Shown here in pieces: positions 16,941-27,034 of a DNA stretch of 64,000 nt; position 1 is the stretch's first letter, and every line of letters begins with the position of its first letter. The stretch covers positions 992,001-1,056,000 of the forward strand of contig NZ_JACCBF010000001.1 in NCBI RefSeq assembly GCF_013409625.1, in the 5' to 3' direction. The notes under the pieces are model-generated. The model saw only the letters and a list, made by a program, of their open reading frames with translations, did no database searches and had not been told where the DNA came from. The stretch comes from Nocardioides kongjuensis. GTDB taxonomy: Bacteria > Actinomycetota > Actinomycetes > Propionibacteriales > Nocardioidaceae. The translations under genes and the position numbers were made by a program.

Positions 16941-18164
16941 ATGGGATCCGAGATCGTCGACCAAATCGGGCCGGATGGCACGCTGATCCAGGACGTCGAC
17001 ACGACGCTGTCACCCAGTCGGAAGCGCGAGCTGCTCTTCGATGCTCTCCCCGGAGCCCAGATCGAGCCCTACGCCGGAAGGTCGGTCGTGCGCTTCCGAG
17101 ACCAGGTAATCCTGACGAAGCAGATCACACACCTCGGCCGCCCTTGGGATGCCTTCAAGAAGCGAATCCAGATCCCGCGCTACTGGCTCGACATCGAGCA
17201 GCGGGGGCGTGCCGACGGCCTGACGGTCCGCTTCATCGGCGTCTACCACTACGGCGGCACGACGATCTTCGTCGACTTCGACCCTTCGACCTACATCAAG
17301 CGAAAGGCCAACAACTCGGCCGCACATGTCGCGACGAACGACCTGTTCCAGGCGCAGACCCTCGGACAGTTCTCGCGCGAGGACAAGAACGGAAATCGGC
17401 TGACCAGCGTGCGGTCCGACCAGTTCGCGACCTACCTGACTCGCGGCTATGAGGAGAAGAACCCACACATCGAGGTCTTCGACCGCTTCAGCGAGTCGTT
17501 CCTCGATGGTGCGCGGATTGACGGTCTGACTGCCGTGCAGGAGATGCACGCTGCCAAGTGGCCCGACAGGTTCCAGAACGAGTGGGCGGGCTTCTACGTG
17601 GAGTTCCGTCTAAGCCGGTTCCTCGAGCACAACGGCCTCCACGACCTCGTCGTGGTCCAGAAGGAGAAGCGAAAGGGTGAGTTCGATTACGACCTTCGCT
17701 TTCTCAACCACGGCGTACTTGAGCACTATGGCGACCTCAAGGCGTCCAACATCGCGGTCAATGACTCACCTGGCAACGACGCTGCTGACTTCTTCCGCTG
17801 CCTCTCGGAGACTGGTCGATTCTGGTACGTCATCTACGAGCATGAGACGTGGCACGGACGAGACAACGACAACGTGGCGACCATCGCGTGGAACGACTGG
17901 CGCAGATCGGTCGGGCACGTGGGACGCAGCACGATCTATGACCCGCTCTCCTACGCAGGGAGGTTCAAGGAGGCGGTGCGGTTCGTTCGGGTGAAGATAC
18001 TCGAGGTGAATCAAGCGAACGTCGCCGTGGTCCTGGGGGACTTCCAGAAGGACTTCAAGCAGCCGGACGGCAAGCCCCGCAAGGGCAAGGTCATGATCAG
18101 GAAGAAGGACATCGACAACTTCCTGATCTATACCAAGTCGATTGAGGTGCCTGCGAGCGACTAG
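16941..18164 (+). CDS. Predicted restriction endonuclease (PD-(D/E)XK-like)
   Basis: The protein has 407 residues. ATG 16941 was chosen because residues before it in the open frame overlap the divergent promoter region and the neighbouring gene's 5' end. A nuclease-like core lies at about residues 245-295, where EFDYDLRFLNHGVLEHYGDLKAS can be split as an acidic residue (FDYDL), then about 13 residues, then GDLK, i.e. D-(X)n-DXK. This is followed by FFRCLSETGRFWYVIYEHET. I do not recognise the family. The product probably cuts DNA that lacks the methylation made by the neighbouring methyltransferase. Whether it is instead part of the helicase system is unknown. It ends 78 bp from the convergent helicase gene. 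Confidence 0.62.
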   Translation: MGSEIVDQIGPDGTLIQDVDTTLSPSRKRELLFDALPGAQIEPYAGRSVVRFRDQVILTKQITHLGRPWDAFKKRIQIPRYWLDIEQRGRADGLTVRFIGVYHYGGTTIFVDFDPSTYIKRKANNSAAHVATNDLFQAQTLGQFSREDKNGNRLTSVRSDQFATYLTRGYEEKNPHIEVFDRFSESFLDGARIDGLTAVQEMHAAKWPDRFQNEWAGFYVEFRLSRFLEHNGLHDLVVVQKEKRKGEFDYDLRFLNHGVLEHYGDLKASNIAVNDSPGNDAADFFRCLSETGRFWYVIYEHETWHGRDNDNVATIAWNDWRRSVGHVGRSTIYDPLSYAGRFKEAVRFVRVKILEVNQANVAVVLGDFQKDFKQPDGKPRKGKVMIRKKDIDNFLIYTKSIEVPASD

Positions 18165-18242
18165 GGCCAACGTCTCGCGAGCCGAGTGCCCGACCCGCTG
18201 GGCGCGCGCTGTCGCGATTGGATCCTCGGCCTTGCAAAGCCT

Positions 18243-21200
18243 TCATGCCTGAAGTTCGCGGAAGATCCTTTCTGGGAAGGCCGCCGCCAAGCGGCCGTCC
18301 ACGACGGTCGCGATCCGTCCGTTCCCGGTCATTGATGTCACGAACGCCTGGCGAGGGGCCGTGACTGACGTAGTGTCTGGGCGCCACAGAGGGTGCCCAA
18401 GGCCGATGACTCGTTGACCGTGAGCGACGAAGGGCACGCCCGCGTGCTCGCCAACCTCGATGTGCCCCAACGCGTCACTGAATGCATCAGCGAACCGCTC
18501 AGCGGTGCGGCGATTGACTGAAGCCCAACGGTCAGCAGAGGCTCGGCGACCGAGCGCGAGCTCTGCGATGTCGAGGGCGAGACGCCAGTCCAGCATGGGG
18601 TGGAGGTGACGGTTGTCGTAGGAACGAAGGCAGTCAGGGCACGACGAATCGCATCCCTGGTGTGAGGCAGCGGACCATATCGCGCCTAGGTCATCGGCGA
18701 TCCGTGCGACCACACGCACGAGTCGATCGCCCCGTCCCAGTTCCGAGGCGTAGCCGGCTCCGTTCTCAAGCTGATCCGCCACGTAGATGCCAGCAGTGAC
18801 CACATCGCCCGCTCGACGTGGCTGGAGACCGACGGTGACTTCACTCGGGTCGACATCGAGCTCCGCCTGAACTCCACGGCGGAGGGCCTCCGCGAACGAG
18901 TAAAGCGCGGCCCGGCCGCTGGTTGACTGCCTCTCAAGGATCGGCACGACGCCGCCCTCGATTTCGAGTCGGGCTGGGACGATCATGAGAGCATCGGTCA
19001 CGCGAATGTCGCCGATTCCGAAGCCGCCTGGTTGGGTTGGATCGTCCCGAACAATGTGGCTGCCGTCAGACTGGCGTTCGGTCTGGAAGAGGCGGCCGCC
19101 GTTGGTGTTGATCGTCAGCAGCTTGCCTTGGTCCAGAATCCACGTGTCCATCGCAGCGATGGGTGTAGGCGTTGCCGGCTCCTCCGCCCAGCCGAGCACC
19201 GGTCGAGACGCGGCGCTCGAAACCTCCTCGTCAGGTCGGCGATCATCACGCTGTGCCTCGGTGCGGAATCCCAGAGGCTGATGCATCGTCGTCTGTTCGA
19301 GCACGGCGCCGCAGACGGGGCAGATGGAGGTGGGCTCGCCGTCCGAGCCGGCGATCGCGAACGTGCATTGCTGGCAGCGTCGGACGAAGGTCGACGGTCC
19401 GAGCGGATTGGCGTTGGTTCGGCCGGTCCGGGTGTAGGAAGCGAAGCCATTGGCCGTGTACACCCAGCCGTCCTTCGTGACGTGCGATCCGGGTGAGAAC
19501 ATAGACACGGCTTGTCCGAGTGGCCGGTCGGAGACCTCTTCGGGTCGCCGACCGGCGCCTGGTACGTAATAGAGGGTCCGAACGCGTGTAGGGAAGCCGA
19601 ACATTGGAAGCACGCCCGCGTTGGCCAGCCTTTCAGACAGATCAGTCTGCGTAAGTAGAGGATCGCCGTACGCGGCATCGATCTCGCTGACGAGCTCGGT
19701 TCGAATCCAGTCGCTGATCGCGCTGACATCCGCGTCCGCCACCCCCGTGTAGGCAGCCAACCGCCCTACGACAGACGCGATGACCGGTGACGTTGTGAGA
19801 TAGGTAGCGATCTCGTCTCGGATCGTCGGCCAGTCGTGGACTTGGCCGAAGGACCCGTGGACGGAGGAACGGCCGGTCGGAGGGGACGCCAGCGCCCCGA
19901 AGGCCTGACGAAGCACCTCGGCTGTGGCGACCCGGCGCAGGATGAGCGGACGACTGGTATCCAGGAATGGCTGGGGCGGTAGGTCGCCGGTCATTCGCCG
20001 CGATTCAACGAAGTAGTAGTCGTCGTGAGACCGATCACGACACAGGGTCAGGGCATACGAGAAGGGCTGGTTCGCACGGCCGGCACGGCCGACGCGCTGC
20101 TGATAGTTGAAACGCTGCGGGGGCATGTTGGCCATCACCGTCGAGCTGAGGCTGCCGATGTCGATGCCGACCTCCATGGTCGTTGTCACGCTGAGGACAT
20201 CGAGGGGAGTCGTGCGCTCGTTCTCGCGCGGCTTCGGAAGCAGAGCACCGCGGAATCGACGTTGCCGGGTGCGCGCCTCCGATGCAGGACTCGTCTGTCC
20301 CGTCAGTTCGGCGACGGCCAGCCGGCTGGGCTCGAGGTGACTCAGGCGAACGTAGTAGTCCAACTCGGCGAGGACGTCGTGGGCGATCGCTTCGAGCTTC
20401 CCAGCGCATGACTCCCGAATGCACGTGCCCGCTGACTGGTGAAGGTGACGCGTGGAGCAACTCGAGCAGACCCAAACCTCGCCGCCGTGGCGACGGAGGA
20501 TGACTGGAAGGTCGCCCTTCTCCAGGCCGAGTGACGAGCCGTCCATCGCGGGAAGCAGATGGGATGTGACGCGGGCGATCAACTCGTCGGCATCAACGGA
20601 GTTCGTCGCGGCCGCGCGACGCAGAAAGTCGATGACCCGCCGCGGCATGTTTGCTGCGTCAGACGTGTGGCCGGGAGTCCACCGGTTCGCGCGTCCATAG
20701 AGGCGGATGGTCGATGCCAGCACGGAGTCGAGCAGGTCGTCTCCGGTCGGCCGTGGTGCAAGGTGTGCGACGAGCGCGCTTTCGATGTCACGGCCGCGGC
20801 CGCCGAGGAGCGCATCGCCGAGTGCCATGGTCAAGTACCGGCGGAATCGCTGTTGGTACTGATCGCGAGTCGGCCCTGGCGGCAGTGGCGTCCACTCGCC
20901 AGGTACCGGGGGGTCAAATGCTCGGTACCACGGTTCGCCGTCGTCGAGCCTCATCAGCACAGCACGTTGACCGCCCGGCGGCACGCCGAGTGCGAGGAGC
21001 TCCCCAGTCAGACTGGCGATGAGGTCTGGCAGCGAGATGCGGCGCAGTGAGGCGTTCTCGGCTTCGAACGCGGCGATGGTGGCCAGTGCAGCATCGTCAG
21101 CCGCGCCTGCTGCTGCGAGCATGTACGCCCTCATGGCGTCGGGGAACTCCTGTCCCAAGGCACTCCAGCGGACGAGGTCGCTCGAACTCAGGGCCCCGGG

Positions 21201-23426
21201 CTTCGGTCCGTCCCGAAGGATTCGCACGGTGTCGTTCTCGGCGTTGAACGTCTTCTGGAGGAGTTGCCTCAGCAGATCGGCGAAACCGTTCTGCGCAAGT
21301 CCGATTGCAGTCTCGGCAGCGTCGTCGCGGCTGTCAGTGAAGACGATCGTCTTCTCGGGGCGCCTGTCGGCAGAGACGGCTCGCGTGGTCTCCGAAACCA
21401 GCAATTGAGCGGCCTGATCGGTGCCTTGGGTGTGCGCTCTAATTGGTGACCGAACAATGCCTTGACGGAAGCGCTGCTGGACGTCGTGGTGCCCGCACGA
21501 AGGACACCGAGACGGGAGTGCGGGCGGCGACCACTCTCCAGCGCCGGCGTGAACGAGCATCACCCCCGTCGCTTCGGCAGCGGGAGCCGGCCGGACGTAC
21601 CCGAGCTTCGGGCTAAATTCCGCGCCGGCGAAATTGAACCTGACGTCGACGCTGCCGGGCCCGGCATGGTTCCAGTGCGCGGATGGGGGGAGGGGCCCCG
21701 GTCGGTACCAGAGGTACCTGCTTGCCGTGCGCCGGAAGATGACCTTGTCGCTGTCGGCCCCTTCGCTTGCGGGGGTTGACGCGAGAAATGCTCCGCCGTC
21801 CTCCTCGCCGACAATCCAGCCACCGAGGCTGACGTCGCCGCAGTGGTCGCAGTAGAGCAGCTCGAGTACCCGGGCGCCGCATTCACAGAATCCGGCTGGC
21901 CTGGGATGGAGCTTTCCAACTGCAGGACTGGCCCCAACGGCCTCCGGACACTGGGGATCAACGCACGCCCACAGGCCGCGCATCGTCCGAACCATCATGT
22001 GGCTGCGGAATGGGATCTGTCCTTTAGTCGGGGCGGAGCCCAGGCGGTCAAGGACTTGCGCGAGAAGACCTTGGTCGCCGGTATCGATCAAGCGACTGGC
22101 CACCTCGGCGAGAGGAGTGGCCCGGAGGGCCCGCGCGGGGTCGCCGTCACGGCATGCAACGGCGATCGCCTCGTCAATGCCCGTCAGATCGCCACGCTCG
22201 AGTCTCGTCGTCACTTCGCTGGCATTGAGCGGAAGGTCTGCCGAGACGCTCCGCGGGCGGCCGGGTACCGTTACGAATGCATCCCGGCTGGTCCCGAAGA
22301 ACCGCTCGAGATACTCGGCGCGATCGTCGTCAAGCGATGCGCTGGTGGCGATGATCTTCAACTGGCTGGAGTCTGGTGCGAGGCCGAGACGATCACAGAG
22401 CGCCCGCACGATCATCGAGACCTCGGCGCCCTGAGTCCCACGGTAGAGATGCAGCTCATCGACGACCAGAGAGATGGACCGGGTTCCGTCGGCGCGCAAC
22501 CAGTCGCGAGTCTTCGAGAAGATCGGCTGCTCGAGGTCGCGCATGAGCATGACGTTCAGCATCGAGTAGTTGGTGATCAGGATGTCCGGCGGGGTTTGGA
22601 TCATGTCCCACCGCGTGACGAGTTCGTTGTGTCGCGGATCGCTCATCTGCGATGTGAGATCCTCGCCGAGGTCCTTCACGCCGTCGATCTCGGTGACCAT
22701 CGCTCGGAGTTCGGCCGCGACCTGACTGAGATCGCGGTGCCGACCACGATCCGGCATCGCAGTGCCGCCCAGCGTCGCGCCTGTGTATCGGCCGAACCAC
22801 AGATTCGGTCCGCCGAGGGCCACAATCCGTCGCAGCGACCTGCGAAGGCGCGAGACTTGGTCCTCGACGAGCGCGTTCATGGGATAGAGGACGATGGCGC
22901 GGATTGCTGCGTCGCGCGGTTCGGTCCGGGTCGGCGACCATCGTTCGGGCCGCGAATCCCACCATGCGTTCGGCTGGTTGATGCCTTGCCAAGAGCGGGC
23001 CTCGAGCAGGAGCCTCGCGAGCACCGGGAGCAGGAAGCTCTCGGTCTTGCCGGATCCAGTGCCGGACGTCACGACCGGGTACTTGTCGCTCATGGAGAGG
23101 GTCAGGGCGTCGGCCTGATGCTCACGGAGGAGCATGTCGGGCCCGGCCCACTCGCCGAAGACGCCCTTCAGCAGGACGTCCGCCTCGACCTCGTCGAGGC
23201 CGACCGAACGGCAAACGTCGAGGGCGGGGCGAACGTTCGGGTAGGGGAGTACCGGCTCGATGAGCGGATCCTGAAACAGGATTCCTGGTGTTGAGAGCAG
23301 CGCGCGACGCTCTGCTGCCAGGCCTCTGTCGCGCAGCCAGTAGGCAGTGTCGATATAAGAGAGAACGGCCTCTTCGATGGCAGTGGCCACGGTTGCGGGG
23401 GCTGGCATGCCGGTTCCTGATGGCAC
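18243..23426 (-). CDS. DruE-like DEAD/DEAH helicase with DUF1998 region
   Basis: This 1727-residue protein starts at GTG 23426; ATG 23408 is an alternative with an AGGA box. Helicase motifs are Walker [12 protein letters not shown] (about 115-125), motif II as VVDELH (about 321), motif [23 protein letters not shown] then [10 protein letters not shown] (about 1088-1118). Cys clusters that look like zinc ribbons occur at about 489-530, 645, 982 and 1345. The C-terminal end has [18 protein letters not shown] with LDW, a DUF1998 signature (about 1590). DrmA and DrmB of DISARM carry these parts on two proteins; Druantia DruE has them fused in one protein of this size. It likely translocates on or unwinds incoming DNA during antiphage defence. 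Assignment to Druantia is inferred from architecture and neighbours. Confidence 0.82.
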   Translation of the reverse strand: MPSGTGMPAPATVATAIEEAVLSYIDTAYWLRDRGLAAERRALLSTPGILFQDPLIEPVLPYPNVRPALDVCRSVGLDEVEADVLLKGVFGEWAGPDMLLREHQADALTLSMSDKYPVVTSGTGSGKTESFLLPVLARLLLEARSWQGINQPNAWWDSRPERWSPTRTEPRDAAIRAIVLYPMNALVEDQVSRLRRSLRRIVALGGPNLWFGRYTGATLGGTAMPDRGRHRDLSQVAAELRAMVTEIDGVKDLGEDLTSQMSDPRHNELVTRWDMIQTPPDILITNYSMLNVMLMRDLEQPIFSKTRDWLRADGTRSISLVVDELHLYRGTQGAEVSMIVRALCDRLGLAPDSSQLKIIATSASLDDDRAEYLERFFGTSRDAFVTVPGRPRSVSADLPLNASEVTTRLERGDLTGIDEAIAVACRDGDPARALRATPLAEVASRLIDTGDQGLLAQVLDRLGSAPTKGQIPFRSHMMVRTMRGLWACVDPQCPEAVGASPAVGKLHPRPAGFCECGARVLELLYCDHCGDVSLGGWIVGEEDGGAFLASTPASEGADSDKVIFRRTASRYLWYRPGPLPPSAHWNHAGPGSVDVRFNFAGAEFSPKLGYVRPAPAAEATGVMLVHAGAGEWSPPALPSRCPSCGHHDVQQRFRQGIVRSPIRAHTQGTDQAAQLLVSETTRAVSADRRPEKTIVFTDSRDDAAETAIGLAQNGFADLLRQLLQKTFNAENDTVRILRDGPKPGALSSSDLVRWSALGQEFPDAMRAYMLAAAGAADDAALATIAAFEAENASLRRISLPDLIASLTGELLALGVPPGGQRAVLMRLDDGEPWYRAFDPPVPGEWTPLPPGPTRDQYQQRFRRYLTMALGDALLGGRGRDIESALVAHLAPRPTGDDLLDSVLASTIRLYGRANRWTPGHTSDAANMPRRVIDFLRRAAATNSVDADELIARVTSHLLPAMDGSSLGLEKGDLPVILRRHGGEVWVCSSCSTRHLHQSAGTCIRESCAGKLEAIAHDVLAELDYYVRLSHLEPSRLAVAELTGQTSPASEARTRQRRFRGALLPKPRENERTTPLDVLSVTTTMEVGIDIGSLSSTVMANMPPQRFNYQQRVGRAGRANQPFSYALTLCRDRSHDDYYFVESRRMTGDLPPQPFLDTSRPLILRRVATAEVLRQAFGALASPPTGRSSVHGSFGQVHDWPTIRDEIATYLTTSPVIASVVGRLAAYTGVADADVSAISDWIRTELVSEIDAAYGDPLLTQTDLSERLANAGVLPMFGFPTRVRTLYYVPGAGRRPEEVSDRPLGQAVSMFSPGSHVTKDGWVYTANGFASYTRTGRTNANPLGPSTFVRRCQQCTFAIAGSDGEPTSICPVCGAVLEQTTMHQPLGFRTEAQRDDRRPDEEVSSAASRPVLGWAEEPATPTPIAAMDTWILDQGKLLTINTNGGRLFQTERQSDGSHIVRDDPTQPGGFGIGDIRVTDALMIVPARLEIEGGVVPILERQSTSGRAALYSFAEALRRGVQAELDVDPSEVTVGLQPRRAGDVVTAGIYVADQLENGAGYASELGRGDRLVRVVARIADDLGAIWSAASHQGCDSSCPDCLRSYDNRHLHPMLDWRLALDIAELALGRRASADRWASVNRRTAERFADAFSDALGHIEVGEHAGVPFVAHGQRVIGLGHPLWRPDTTSVTAPRQAFVTSMTGNGRIATVVDGRLAAAFPERIFRELQA

Positions 23427-23435
23427 TGACGGGTC

Positions 23436-26400
23436 CTATCGGGTGAGTAGGTCGAAGACGCGTGTGGCGAGCTCTTCCGGGACGTCCCGGTACGCAACCG
23501 CCCCTGAGCCGTGAACGAGTGCAGCTGGCAGGCATGAGGCTGCCGTCAGGGCCCGTCCGTAGAGCCCAGGCAGCTCTGCGCCGACGGGCACCATGAACAG
23601 TTTCTGGTTCGGGTCGTAGGCGGCCAGCGGCCTGCCGTCCATGAGCGCGGCGAGATGCTTGCTGAGTTGTACCGGGCACCGGGCGTAGGTTCCTCGCTCC
23701 AGGTCCTCTGCGGAACGGACGACATCGAGGGTGGCGAACTTGCGGATGCGGTATGCGCCCTGTGCTTCGTAGCTGTCGACGCGCTTCCATGAGGCGTCGA
23801 CGACATCGAACCATGAGATGTCACCGCTGGCAGACGCGCTCTGACGCGGTAACTGCTCCAGGATCGTGCTCATCGGAGGCAGGGCATCAGCAAGCGCCCG
23901 CCAGGCGTCAGGGAGGACGGCGACCTCGCATTCATCGGCGACTGAATGCGTCTTGCTCCCGAGGTGGGTGCCGAAGTATTGAGACGGCTCCTTGCCCTCG
24001 ACTGTGGTGTCCGCCCCGTCTGCCTCGATGGCGTCGACGACCTCGTTGTAGAGCCCAGTCGGCCAGTAGCCATTGAAGGCAAACCGGCCTGTCGCGCAGC
24101 CGGTCAGCTGCGTGGGACTGATCTCCCATGCCGCCGGGCGGAGCGTCTTCTCGTCGCGGCGGATGGAGATGTGCCCGAGGGACTCGAGGGTGCGCGCGAA
24201 CTGGTCGACGAAGAGCCCGGTTGGCTCGATTTGCAGGGCGACCTTCTCCAGCGAGGCCCACGCTCCTCCGCCGAGGTGCTGCAGCGTGTCGAATGCGACG
24301 GTCCAGTCTCGGTCCTGGCTCGATGTGGCTGCAGGGCTCAGCGTCGTGAGGTCGTGCACGGGGTGCACCTCTTGACCCTCTGCGGGTTCAGCGCTCTGCC
24401 GACGCGTTCTGATCCGGGTCGGATACCGCTTCACGAGGCCGCAGGTCTTGCAGCGGCCGTATACCCAAGAGGTCGTCGGACGACCTTTGGAGTCCAACTC
24501 CACGGTCTCGATCTCCTGGCGATGTCGCCCCGTTCGGATGCATGAGTCTGAGTCGGGAACGGTGATGCGCATGGGCTGGGCTTCGCGCCGCCTTGTTCCG
24601 ACATCCTTGGACCAGGAAGGGGCTCGCGGCGGAGTGCCGCGAAGAGTGGGTGGCGGCTCTGGTGAGCCGAACACGGCGTGGCCCTGGATCGACATCGAAT
24701 CCGTGTCGGTGGCGACGCCGAGTGCACCGATCCCCGGCCCATAGCTGATGGACTCGGCGAGATGCCACTGCCGCTCGTCGCGAGTGTCGCCCGACCGCAG
24801 GTAGAGCATCGCGCTGCTCGACGGGTCGCTCTGGCCGCTCGGAACAAGCTCGATCCGGTAGTCCCCGTCGGGGAGGTTCAGGCCAGCGAGCGGCTCGATG
24901 ATGACGCCTGCGCCGTCGTCGGACCACTCAGCGATGTGGCGCTCTTCGAGGTCATCCGACGAACGGTCCAGTTGGACGAGGCGAACGATGAAGCCGCCGG
25001 GCGCATCGTTGACCGCTCGAATCTCGGGAGGAAGGGCTGCGTGCCACTTGCCACGAACACTTCCCGGAATTGCGAATCCACCGGACACCTTCAGGGTGGA
25101 CGCGGTCAGTGGAATGAGCGCAGACAGGTCGTCCATCTTGTTGGCGGGAATCAGCGACCCGGGGTGGTTCAGGACCTCCACGCCGGTGAACAGTGTCCAC
25201 CCCTCAGGCTGCCCCGAGTACGGCGTCGCCGCCTCCCACCCCGGCCGGGCGACAACTGCCAGAATTTCGGCTACCCGGGGCGCTAGGCCGTCCTCGACGA
25301 GGAGGCGTAGGTCGTCACCGAGCATGATCTGCTGCACTTCCACCCAACGTCGCGAGAGCTCGTCCTCCCTGAAAGCGACGAGCCGCCTCGGGCGACGCTC
25401 CAGCGTCACGCCCGAATAGTCGTCGCGCACTCGGAGCACGCCGGCGAGAACGTCGTCTGGGTGAAGGGACGATCCCGGTGCCAGGCCGAGAGCACCGGGG
25501 ACGTCGGGGACGAGGTCGATTGCTGTGCTCGGCTCCGCGGTGAGCAGTTGCATGGCCCGGCCCAGTTGGGCCTGAGGGACATAGAAGAGGGCCGAGATTG
25601 AGAACCGCTTCCGTGGGAAGCCGCCCAACTCGAGCGTGAGGTGAAGCCGGCCCGTCGCGGAGGATTGACCTGTGCCGCGGTCGACCACGGAGCCGTCCCA
25701 GGAGGCAAGCGTGACTGCGGCTGCCTCGGCGATTCGAGACCGCGCCTGACCGTTGGACCACAGTCGCTCGAGACTTGCACTGACGGGGCAGTGGGCCTGC
25801 TTGATCCAGCTGTCGAGCAGAGGCACTAGGTCGGCCGGGGCGACTTGGCTGCCCGGGGCGAATCCGAAGACTTGGAAGAAGTCCTTCAGCTTCTCTCGGT
25901 CATTGCTTCTGACCAGAGCTTGGGAGACCGAGAGGCCGACGTACCGGTGAGCCAAGGAGAACGCCGTTGGGATCCCACGCTCGCCCTCCTCCTGAATGAG
26001 CCAGCGGTTGAGCTCACTCCAGTAGCGCTCCGCGACGCGTCGGTACGCCATGCTGAGAGAGGGGTCGTGCGAGCGCCACTGCAGCACCTGGCCGAGGCGG
26101 CCAAAGTAGTTGTTGGCCGCCATGCCGTCGCCGCCGGCCATCTGCTCGGCGGCTAGAGAGAAGCAAGCAAGGACGCCGAGGATCGGCGGAGGCGTGCTGC
26201 GCCCGCCGCGGATCCAACTGCGTAGTCGCGCATCATGGCGGGCGAATACCCGGGCAGGGCCCTCCGAGCGATCCAACGTGGCGCTGACGACGTCACAGAG
26301 CGCGTCAACGGCAGCAACGCTAGCGACATCGATCTTGGCAGCGAGGTCGTTGACGAGATCCTCCTCGAGGTCGAGGTAGACAGGACGTACTTCCTCGGAG

Positions 26401-26465
26401 CGCGCAAAGATGACCTCAGCGATCGCGTCGTTCCAGCGGTCGTACTCGCTCCAGGTGTCCGGCAC
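23436..26465 (-). CDS. Large defence-island protein, probable partner of the DruE-like helicase
   Basis: The protein has 1009 residues from GTG 26465, which has a strong ribosome site (GGGAGG). I recognise no characterised family. The N-terminal 250 residues are helical with many Trp and Arg; the middle is mixed alpha/beta. A putative zinc-binding cluster lies at about 640-680 (CIRTGRH, then GRCKTCG), and the C-terminus is alpha/beta again. The gene is 10 bp upstream of the helicase gene in the same orientation, so the two form an operon. In Druantia the DruE gene is accompanied by large uncharacterised proteins (DruG, DruH and others), and this may be one of them. Confidence 0.65.
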   Translation of the reverse strand: MPDTWSEYDRWNDAIAEVIFARSEEVRPVYLDLEEDLVNDLAAKIDVASVAAVDALCDVVSATLDRSEGPARVFARHDARLRSWIRGGRSTPPPILGVLACFSLAAEQMAGGDGMAANNYFGRLGQVLQWRSHDPSLSMAYRRVAERYWSELNRWLIQEEGERGIPTAFSLAHRYVGLSVSQALVRSNDREKLKDFFQVFGFAPGSQVAPADLVPLLDSWIKQAHCPVSASLERLWSNGQARSRIAEAAAVTLASWDGSVVDRGTGQSSATGRLHLTLELGGFPRKRFSISALFYVPQAQLGRAMQLLTAEPSTAIDLVPDVPGALGLAPGSSLHPDDVLAGVLRVRDDYSGVTLERRPRRLVAFREDELSRRWVEVQQIMLGDDLRLLVEDGLAPRVAEILAVVARPGWEAATPYSGQPEGWTLFTGVEVLNHPGSLIPANKMDDLSALIPLTASTLKVSGGFAIPGSVRGKWHAALPPEIRAVNDAPGGFIVRLVQLDRSSDDLEERHIAEWSDDGAGVIIEPLAGLNLPDGDYRIELVPSGQSDPSSSAMLYLRSGDTRDERQWHLAESISYGPGIGALGVATDTDSMSIQGHAVFGSPEPPPTLRGTPPRAPSWSKDVGTRRREAQPMRITVPDSDSCIRTGRHRQEIETVELDSKGRPTTSWVYGRCKTCGLVKRYPTRIRTRRQSAEPAEGQEVHPVHDLTTLSPAATSSQDRDWTVAFDTLQHLGGGAWASLEKVALQIEPTGLFVDQFARTLESLGHISIRRDEKTLRPAAWEISPTQLTGCATGRFAFNGYWPTGLYNEVVDAIEADGADTTVEGKEPSQYFGTHLGSKTHSVADECEVAVLPDAWRALADALPPMSTILEQLPRQSASASGDISWFDVVDASWKRVDSYEAQGAYRIRKFATLDVVRSAEDLERGTYARCPVQLSKHLAALMDGRPLAAYDPNQKLFMVPVGAELPGLYGRALTAASCLPAALVHGSGAVAYRDVPEELATRVFDLLTR

Positions 26466-26560
26466 GGATTCCTACCTCCCAAGGTCAGTCTGGAACGTAC
26501 ATAAGACCGCCGACAGATTTGCGTGGATTGGTAAAGAAGGAGTGCGAGGAGAGGAGCGAG

Positions 26561-26983
26561 GTGGGCAGAGAGTACGAGCCGTGGGCCTCGTCGCCGGCCG
26601 CTCGCGCGGTGATGGTGAGCAACCGGCGACGTGACACCAGGCCGGAGCTGGCTGTTCGTCGGGCCGTGCATGCCCTCGGCTTGCGCTATCGCGTTGACGT
26701 CAGGCCACTGCCGACGGTCAATCGGCGGGCCGACCTAGTCTTTAGCCGGCGTCGGGTGGCCGTGTTCGTCGACGGCTGCTACTGGCACGGATGTCCGGAC
26801 CACGGCACGACCCCGAAGACCAACGCGATCTACTGGGGCGGCAAGATCGCGCGAAACTCTGAGCGCGACAGGGATACCGACTCCCGTTTACGCGAGGCCG
26901 GTTGGGTCGTACTCCGGTTTTGGGAGCATCAGGATCCGCTGGCGGCCGCCGAAGAGATTGCGGCCGTCGTTCGTTCCCGATGA
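26561..26983 (+). CDS. vsr: Very short patch repair endonuclease (Vsr)
   Basis: The 140-residue product starts at GTG 26561 with a GGAGAGGAG ribosome site. It has the family sequence DTRPELAVRRAVHALGLRYR near the N-terminus, then DLVFSRRRVAVFVDGCYWHG, C-P-D-H-G, and KTNAIYWGGKIARN. The active-site Asp and His of the family (DLVF, DGCYWHGCP) are present, as is WVVLRFWEHQD near the end. Vsr nicks T:G mismatches that arise when 5-methylcytosine deaminates, so it normally accompanies a cytosine methyltransferase, here at 14457. An in-frame TTG (26519) would add a short extension; I judged the GTG likelier. Confidence 0.92.
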   Translation: MGREYEPWASSPAARAVMVSNRRRDTRPELAVRRAVHALGLRYRVDVRPLPTVNRRADLVFSRRRVAVFVDGCYWHGCPDHGTTPKTNAIYWGGKIARNSERDRDTDSRLREAGWVVLRFWEHQDPLAAAEEIAAVVRSR

Positions 26984-27034
26984 ACCGCGGCGAGATCTGC
27001 TCGAGCGCCTGGCCCAGGTTCAAGCCACTCCGGG

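Noticed and set aside
19688..19710. GGTTCGAATCC-like T-arm sequence suggesting a tRNA
   Set aside because: It lies inside the helicase coding frame and no anticodon or acceptor arm surrounds it.
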